39,953 bases of DNA, from NCBI RefSeq assembly GCF_003287975.1, contig NZ_QMKQ01000030.1, positions 1-39,953 of the forward strand. The letters are read 5' to 3'. Shown here piece by piece: positions 35,572 to 39,953 of this stretch (positions are counted from its first letter, which is position 1; every line of letters begins with the position of its first letter). Source of the stretch: Arthrobacter sp. AQ5-05. Lineage in GTDB: Bacteria; Actinomycetota; Actinomycetes; Actinomycetales; Micrococcaceae. The notes beneath the pieces were generated by a model. The model saw only the letters and a list, made by a program, of their open reading frames with translations. It was not told the origin of the DNA and ran no database searches. The translations under genes were made by a program, and so were the position numbers.

Positions 35572-36393
35572 CTAGGGCGTTTGCTGCAGCAGGTTGCGCA
35601 CGGACTCGGGCTGGCTGGAGAGCACCACGATGTCCACGCGGCGGTTCAGCGACAGGTCCTTGGTGCCTTGCAGGGGCCGGGCGTCGCCGTAGCCGACCGA
35701 GGAGATCCTCGTCGGGTCCACTCCCCCGTCCTCGACCAGGGAGCGCAGCACCCCGGTGGCCCGCGAGGCCGAGAGCTCCCAGTTGGTGGGATAGGGATCG
35801 ACCGGCCGGCGCACGTCGGCAAAGCCCTCGACCTCGAAGTAGCGTTTGGTGGGGGCGAGCACCGGGGCGATGGCGTCGATGATCTCCCGGGCGTTGTCGG
35901 TGAGCTTGGCACTGTTGGGCACGAAGAAGGTCTCGGCACTGACCAGCCGCACCGTCAGCCCGCGGTTGTCGATGGAGAATTCCGCCGCGCCCGCATGGCC
36001 CGAGTCCTTCAGGCGCCTCTGGATGCGTTCCTTGAGCTGCAGCAGGTCGCTTTGCTCCCCTTGGGCCAGGGCGAGCAGCGCTTCCTTGGTCTGCCCGTCG
36101 ATCTTGGTGCTGGCCAGCAGCCCCTCGGTGCCCACCAGTTCCGGCGGGACCACGATTCCCTCGGCGGTGTCTGCCGTGATGCTTTGCTCCACGCCGAACC
36201 CGGTGGCCAGGGAGTTCTTCAGCGCCTCGAACTTGTCCTGGTCCACCGTGGACATGGCGTAGAGCACGATGAACAGGCACATCAGCACCGTGACCATGTC
36301 CATGTAGGAGGCCATCCAGCGCTCGTCCGGGCCCTCGTGCCCGGATTCGGCTCCCCCGCGACCCTTCCGGCCCCCGCGCCTGGACCTGCTCAC
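35572..36393 (-). CDS. motB: Flagellar stator protein MotB
   Basis: MotB forms, with MotA, the proton channel that powers rotation and anchors it to peptidoglycan. The 273-residue product starts with GTG overlapping the motA stop (GTGA). A very basic N-terminus (RSRRGGRKGRGG) precedes the single helix YMDMVTVLMCLFIVLYAMST, which contains the proton-binding aspartate. A C-terminal OmpA-like domain (about 130-265) has YFEVEGFADVRRPVDPYPTN, WELSASRATGVLRSLVEDG and RISSVGYGDARPLQGTKDLS, then LNRRVDIVVL, the standard peptidoglycan-binding set. Confidence 0.95.
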   Translation of the reverse strand: MSRSRRGGRKGRGGAESGHEGPDERWMASYMDMVTVLMCLFIVLYAMSTVDQDKFEALKNSLATGFGVEQSITADTAEGIVVPPELVGTEGLLASTKIDGQTKEALLALAQGEQSDLLQLKERIQRRLKDSGHAGAAEFSIDNRGLTVRLVSAETFFVPNSAKLTDNAREIIDAIAPVLAPTKRYFEVEGFADVRRPVDPYPTNWELSASRATGVLRSLVEDGGVDPTRISSVGYGDARPLQGTKDLSLNRRVDIVVLSSQPESVRNLLQQTP

Positions 36394-37211
36394 GCGGCTT
36401 CCTTGAAGTCGTCGAGCATGGCCTTGGCGTCGGAACCCTTCTCTTGCGCCGGTTCCTTGCCCAACACGTGGGCAGGGACCATGGCCTGGAGCTTCTCCTC
36501 GAGCAGGATCGGCTGGCTGCCGCCCTGGATGGCGAGCACGCCCTCCATCACCAGGGTCATCGAGTCGATTTCCAGCTCGGAAAGCCGGCGCAGGCGGGAG
36601 CCGATGGGCAGCCAGATGAAGTTGGCCGAGACCAGGCCCCAGAGGGTCGCCACGAAGGCCGCGGCGATCATGTGGCCCAGTTCGTCGGGCTTGGAGAGGT
36701 TTTCGAGCACGTGGGTCAGCGAGACCACGGTGCCGATGATGCCCACGGTGGGTGCGTAGCCGCCCAGGGTGGAGAACCACTTGTGCGCGATCGCGTTGGT
36801 GCCCTCGCGCGTGGTGATCTCGTCCTCGAGGGTCTCGCGCAGCTCGTCCCCGTCCATGCCGTCGGCCAGGGACTGCAGCGCCCGGCCCAGGAAGGGGTCC
36901 TTGGCCTCGCGGGCCTCGGATTCCAGGGCCAGCAGCCCGTCCTTGCGGGCCACCTCGGCGAGTTCGACCAGCTTGCCGATGGTCGCACGTGCCGCCGGAA
37001 GCTTGCCGCGGAAGGCCGAGGGCAGCGCCTTGACGGCCAGGATCGTGTCCCCGATGGTTCCGCTGGCGATGCCCACGGCAATGGTCCCGAAAAACACGAT
37101 GATCATGGGGGCCGGCAAAAGGATCGAGGAGACCGATGCGCCCTCCATGTACAACATGGTGAACATGGCGCCGAAGGCAAGCAGCAGGCCTATGAGTGTT
37201 GCGGGATCCAA
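36390..37211 (-). CDS. motA: Flagellar stator protein MotA
   Basis: This 273-residue stator protein has four membrane helices (about residues 3-22, 31-52, 148-172, 182-205). The cytoplasmic loop holds LGRALQSLADGMDGDELRET, the region whose charged residues contact FliG, and helix 3 GGYAPTVGIIGTVVSLTHVL has the functional proline. The later helix MIAAAFVATLWGLVSANFIW is also typical. The start is TTG (MDPATLIGLLLAFG) with AGAGGA about 8 nt upstream; no ATG fits. It overlaps motB and follows flbD by 15 nt. Confidence 0.95.
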   Translation of the reverse strand: MDPATLIGLLLAFGAMFTMLYMEGASVSSILLPAPMIIVFFGTIAVGIASGTIGDTILAVKALPSAFRGKLPAARATIGKLVELAEVARKDGLLALESEAREAKDPFLGRALQSLADGMDGDELRETLEDEITTREGTNAIAHKWFSTLGGYAPTVGIIGTVVSLTHVLENLSKPDELGHMIAAAFVATLWGLVSANFIWLPIGSRLRRLSELEIDSMTLVMEGVLAIQGGSQPILLEEKLQAMVPAHVLGKEPAQEKGSDAKAMLDDFKEAA

Positions 37212-37226
37212 TGTGGCGTCCTCTTA

Positions 37227-37451
37227 TCAGTGCGGCAGCGGCGGGTCGGACGGCACAAGTTGGCGGGCCAGCGAGATGACGCGGGCGCGGTGCCCGGCCA
37301 CCAGGGAGATGACCTCTTCCATGGTTTCGCGCACCACGTACTTGGCACCGTTGACCATGACCACGACGGTGTCGGGGTTTTCCTGGATCCGTTCGATGAG
37401 GTCGGCATTGATCGCAAAGCGTGTGGCATTGAGCCTGGTGACTACGATCAT
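37227..37451 (-). CDS. FlbD family flagellar protein
   Basis: This small 74-residue cytoplasmic protein begins MIVVTRLNATRFAINADLIE and continues RIQENPDTVVVMVNGAKYVV and RETMEEVISLVAGHRARVIS, the standard FlbD-family (PF06289) pattern. The family is found in Gram-positive and spirochete flagellar operons, usually beside motA, and its role is not settled; some members are reported in motility regulation. The ATG at 37451 has an AAAGGA upstream. It is the first recognisable gene of the flagellar block on this side; the hook genes that usually precede flbD (such as flgE) are absent. Confidence 0.92.
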   Translation of the reverse strand: MIVVTRLNATRFAINADLIERIQENPDTVVVMVNGAKYVVRETMEEVISLVAGHRARVISLARQLVPSDPPLPH

Positions 37452-38581
37452 GAATGCGCCCGTCCTTTCACAGGTGCACTCTCGGCAGGAAGGGCGTCTC
37501 CGTTAGCCAACGGCGCCGCCCTTCCACGTTCCCTGGCGAGCAGTGCCCGTTCACCCCGGGTTCTCGGGAAGCCTTCAACCGATGCCCCGTTGGTCGGCCG
37601 CGGCCAGTCGTCGGGGGCCATCCATTCGGCGTTGACGAATGGATGGTGCTGCCACCGTGGGCGATGTTCACGCCCGGAGCCCGTCCCAAGCGTGGCGTCC
37701 GCCGATCAGGGAGCCCCGGGCGCCGATGTCGCCTTGTCGCGGCTGCCGGTCCATGACGGCCAGGTCCTTGCCGGTCGTTTCGCCCACGGTGACCACTGTC
37801 GCGATGCACATCGCCAACAGTGCCATCGGGCAAACGCGAAGAAGTTGACCGACGCCGAGGTCTGGGCATAGGGGGTCGGTGCCGCAGAACGCGACAACCG
37901 CGAAGGCGTACGGGAACCCGATGCCGGCGGTCCGGCCCTCCGACGGGAACGGCCAGGAGAACCGTGCCGGCTTGATGGCCAGTGCTCCGGCCAGGCGGGC
38001 CGTCCTGGTCGAGACGCCCAAACAGCGGCACCATGGTGCGCGGTCGCCCGCGCTTTCCGGTTGGCGGCGGGGCCGGTTCGCAGGGGGCTGCATCGCGGCG
38101 CATCAGCGAGGCGGGCTCGGTGCGGAGCAGGTTGGCGAACCAGCCTACGAGTACGATCATCATCGCCGCCGCATGGTCGACGTGGTGATCTGCTCCTTCT
38201 TGCGATGGACGCGGACGTTGAAGGGGATGCGATCGGGCGCCAGCCCCGTGGCGGGTCCGCCTTCACCGTGATGGCAACCGGGAACAGGTCCTCGGGTGTA
38301 GACGATCCTGCGGATCGGGGAGCGGACCGCATCGCGGAAGGTCCCGAATCCCTCCACGGCAGGACCTTGATGGCGGAAAACCTGTCGTCGCAGGCCGGCA
38401 AAAGCGCGAAAGTCCACCATGAACCGGTTCCGGATTATTACGCTCGCGAACAACCATGCAGGTCAATCCGAGATTCGCTGTCCAGTTTCGACTAAAATCC
38501 TGTTCATGGAGGACGCCGGATACCCGGATCCGCCCACCGGATACCCGCTGTTTGCCCCAATGTTGAAGGAAGAAGCCCTCC
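37452..38581. other. Gene-poor, probably decayed region upstream of flbD
   Basis: I find no credible intact gene in these 1.1 kb. On the minus strand, short protein-like stretches occur in different frames, such as GFPYAFAVVAFCGTDPLCP, MALLAMCIATVVTVGETTGK and MMIVLVGWFANLLRTE, as if a membrane protein of about 200-250 residues had been broken by frameshifts between about 37680 and 38400. I cannot name its family. The promoter of the flagellar block should lie in the first 100-200 bases but was not recognised. Confidence 0.4.
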
Positions 38582-39784
38582 ATGCGCATTCGAATCCTCC
38601 CGCTCGTCCTGGCCCTGGCCCTCACGGTCGTGGTTCCTGCCCCGGCCCTGGGCGCCGGCCAGGCCCCCGGGCCCACATCTTCCCTAATGATCCGGGCCCA
38701 ACCCGTCGCCACGGCCAAGAAGGTCCCGGCCCGGCCCCCGGTGCTGTACCAGGCCCTGAAAACCCAATCCATGCATTCCTCGGCGTCCACCGCATCCAAG
38801 AAGCTCGTCACGGCCAAGAAGGGCAGCCACCTGGTCCACCGGAAGTCCAAGGGCTCCTGGGTGCAGGTCGCCCACAAGGGCAAAACCGGTTGGCTGAAGC
38901 GGGCGTCGGTAAGGAAGCTTGCCCAACCGGTGTACGAGGCCAAGGCGAAGCTGTCCCTTCGGGCCAGGCCGGGAAGCGGCAAGACCGTCGCGACGCTGCC
39001 CATGGGCAAGAGCGGCCAAGCCACCGGGCGGACCTCGGGAAGTTACATCCAGCTGTACGTCGCCGGCAAAACCGGGTGGGCTTCCTCCTCGAAGCTCCAA
39101 CGCCCGATGACCGCCAAGTACCAGACCGGCGGCGCCACGGCGTTCTACCCGAGTGCCACTTCAAAAAAGAGGTCGGCAACCATCCCGGCCGACTACACGA
39201 TGGGCACCCGCACGGGCAGGAAGTCCGGCGGCCGGCTCGAGGCCGAATACAAGGGCAAGACCGGATGGGTGGCCGCCAACAAGGTCACCAAGGTGGCCCT
39301 GGGCCTCAAGCTGGGCAAACTGGGGTTCGGGCAATCCGCCGCCAAGAACATCGCCAAATGGTGCAAGGGCGTGCCGATCACCGCGGGCCGGAACCTCGGG
39401 GACTACGCAGAGGCCAGCGGCTGGAGCGGAAACATGAAGGAATCGATCACCCTGGGCACATCCGACTTCTTCGGGGGCGCCCTCGATCCCAACCATCCGC
39501 TGGCGATCGCCACCCAGTACCACGAATGCGCCCACATCCTGCAGTATCGGGCCTACGACTATGATTTCACCCGGATGGCCAAGGACATGAACAGGGTCTA
39601 TGGCAAGCCGCGGACCGCTAGCGGAACCGAACACATGGCCGATTGCATGGCGGACGCCATGGGTGCCACGCGCACCGGATTCGATGCGGCCGGGGGCTAC
39701 TTCTGGACCTCGGGGTACGGCGGAAAATGCACCTCGACACACCTGAAGAAGGCCAAGTTGATCATCGCCGGCAAGCGGGCCTAG
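38582..39784 (+). CDS. Secreted SH3-repeat protein with an HExxH putative metallopeptidase domain
   Basis: This 400-residue exported protein has a Sec signal peptide (LPLVLALALTVVVPAPALGA). Three bacterial SH3-like repeats follow (about 45-112, 113-175, 176-240), each closing with the same GKTGW motif (KGKTGWLKRASV, AGKTGWASSSKL, KGKTGWVAANKV); such repeats often bind cell wall. The C-terminal domain (about 245-400) contains YHECAHILQYRAYDYDF, an HExxH zinc site, and about 35 residues later GTEHMADCMADAMGA, similar to the third-ligand region (ELQADC) of YpfJ-type neutral zinc metallopeptidases (PF04228). This suggests a wall-bound protease or amidase-like enzyme, but activity is inferred. The protein is unusually lysine-rich. 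The ribosome binding site is weak (AAGGA, about 13 nt upstream). Confidence 0.83.
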   Translation: MRIRILPLVLALALTVVVPAPALGAGQAPGPTSSLMIRAQPVATAKKVPARPPVLYQALKTQSMHSSASTASKKLVTAKKGSHLVHRKSKGSWVQVAHKGKTGWLKRASVRKLAQPVYEAKAKLSLRARPGSGKTVATLPMGKSGQATGRTSGSYIQLYVAGKTGWASSSKLQRPMTAKYQTGGATAFYPSATSKKRSATIPADYTMGTRTGRKSGGRLEAEYKGKTGWVAANKVTKVALGLKLGKLGFGQSAAKNIAKWCKGVPITAGRNLGDYAEASGWSGNMKESITLGTSDFFGGALDPNHPLAIATQYHECAHILQYRAYDYDFTRMAKDMNRVYGKPRTASGTEHMADCMADAMGATRTGFDAAGGYFWTSGYGGKCTSTHLKKAKLIIAGKRA

Positions 39785-39834
39785 GCAGGACGCCGGAGGG
39801 ACCGCCGGCCGCTTCACAACCAGCTTTGAATATT

Positions 39835-39953
39835 TGACTCTTTGAGAGCCACCAATATTGCCGTTCAGAGCCACCCCGCCAAAATGCGAATATTCTCCTT
39901 CAGAGCCACCCGTAGCGCCCTTGGGAGCCATGAAATAAGCTCCTCCCACCATG
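39835..39953 (+). mobile_element. Probable terminus of an IS21-family element (cut by the window end)
   Basis: Starting with TGACTCTTTGAG, the sequence holds four short direct repeats: GAGAGCCACC at 39844, CAGAGCCACC at 39866 and 39901, and GGGAGCCA at 39923, spaced 22, 35 and 22 nt. The DNA is less GC-rich than the surroundings. Serial terminal repeats and a 5' TG are hallmarks of IS21 ends. A CCTCCCACC-ATG at the very edge (39951-39953) could begin the transposase gene istA, which would lie outside the window. Confidence 0.5.

Noticed and set aside
38419-39564. Plus-strand frame overlapping the SH3/HECAH gene
   Set aside because: Alternative frame of the same gene; Gly/Arg/Pro/His-rich with no signal peptide or motif.

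Overview
The window looks like chromosomal DNA of a motile, high-GC actinobacterium of the Micrococcaceae (Arthrobacter sensu lato or a close relative). The base for this is the GC-rich coding style, frequent GTG/TTG starts, a GuaB plus GuaB3 pair, DUF3817 and SURF1 side by side, and DUF6431 and BtrH-type genes. This genus-level call is inference. No rRNA, tRNA or CRISPR array was seen.

Layout: (1) 1-7595, minus strand: housekeeping genes, namely an unidentified partial gene, DUF3817 + SURF1, a lone fructose-type PTS EIIA, GuaB3, a BtrH-like protein, a methyltransferase and a J-domain membrane protein. (2) 7596-10961: an accessory patch with a 37-bp tandem repeat, a DUF427 gene, a wrecked VanZ gene, and a divergent pair made of a tiny secreted peptide carrying NNNWPL twice (once at its exact C-terminus) and a TPR protein. 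(3) 10991-17138: an apparent exopolysaccharide/c-di-GMP locus with a GH18-like protein on the minus strand and, divergently, a membrane GT2 synthase, a STAS-like protein and a GGDEF-EAL protein. (4) 17139-18650: decayed DNA with a 71-bp piece of an IMP dehydrogenase gene, a DUF6431 relic and a transposon-end-like array. (5) 18665-24384: guaB, a Tat-exported GHL10 family protein and an SGNH acyltransferase. (6) 24500-37451, minus strand: flbD-motA-motB-fliM-fliN-fliO-fliP-fliQ-fliR-flhB-flhA, an FlhF-like gene and csrA, leading straight into a CIRCE-controlled groES-groEL operon. (7) 37452-39953: decayed DNA, a secreted SH3/HECAH putative metallopeptidase, and a second transposon-end-like array at the window edge.

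How the parts work together: the flagellar block encodes the export gate (FliOPQR, FlhAB), switch (FliM, FliN) and stator (MotAB), with CsrA as a likely post-transcriptional regulator. The c-di-GMP locus is the natural counterpart, making a sessile-phase polymer. The best candidate for something undescribed is the NNNWPL peptide/TPR pair at 9535-10961, whose layout recalls Phr/Rap peptide signalling, a Firmicutes paradigm not established in this lineage. All functional claims rest on motif reading; no database search was possible.
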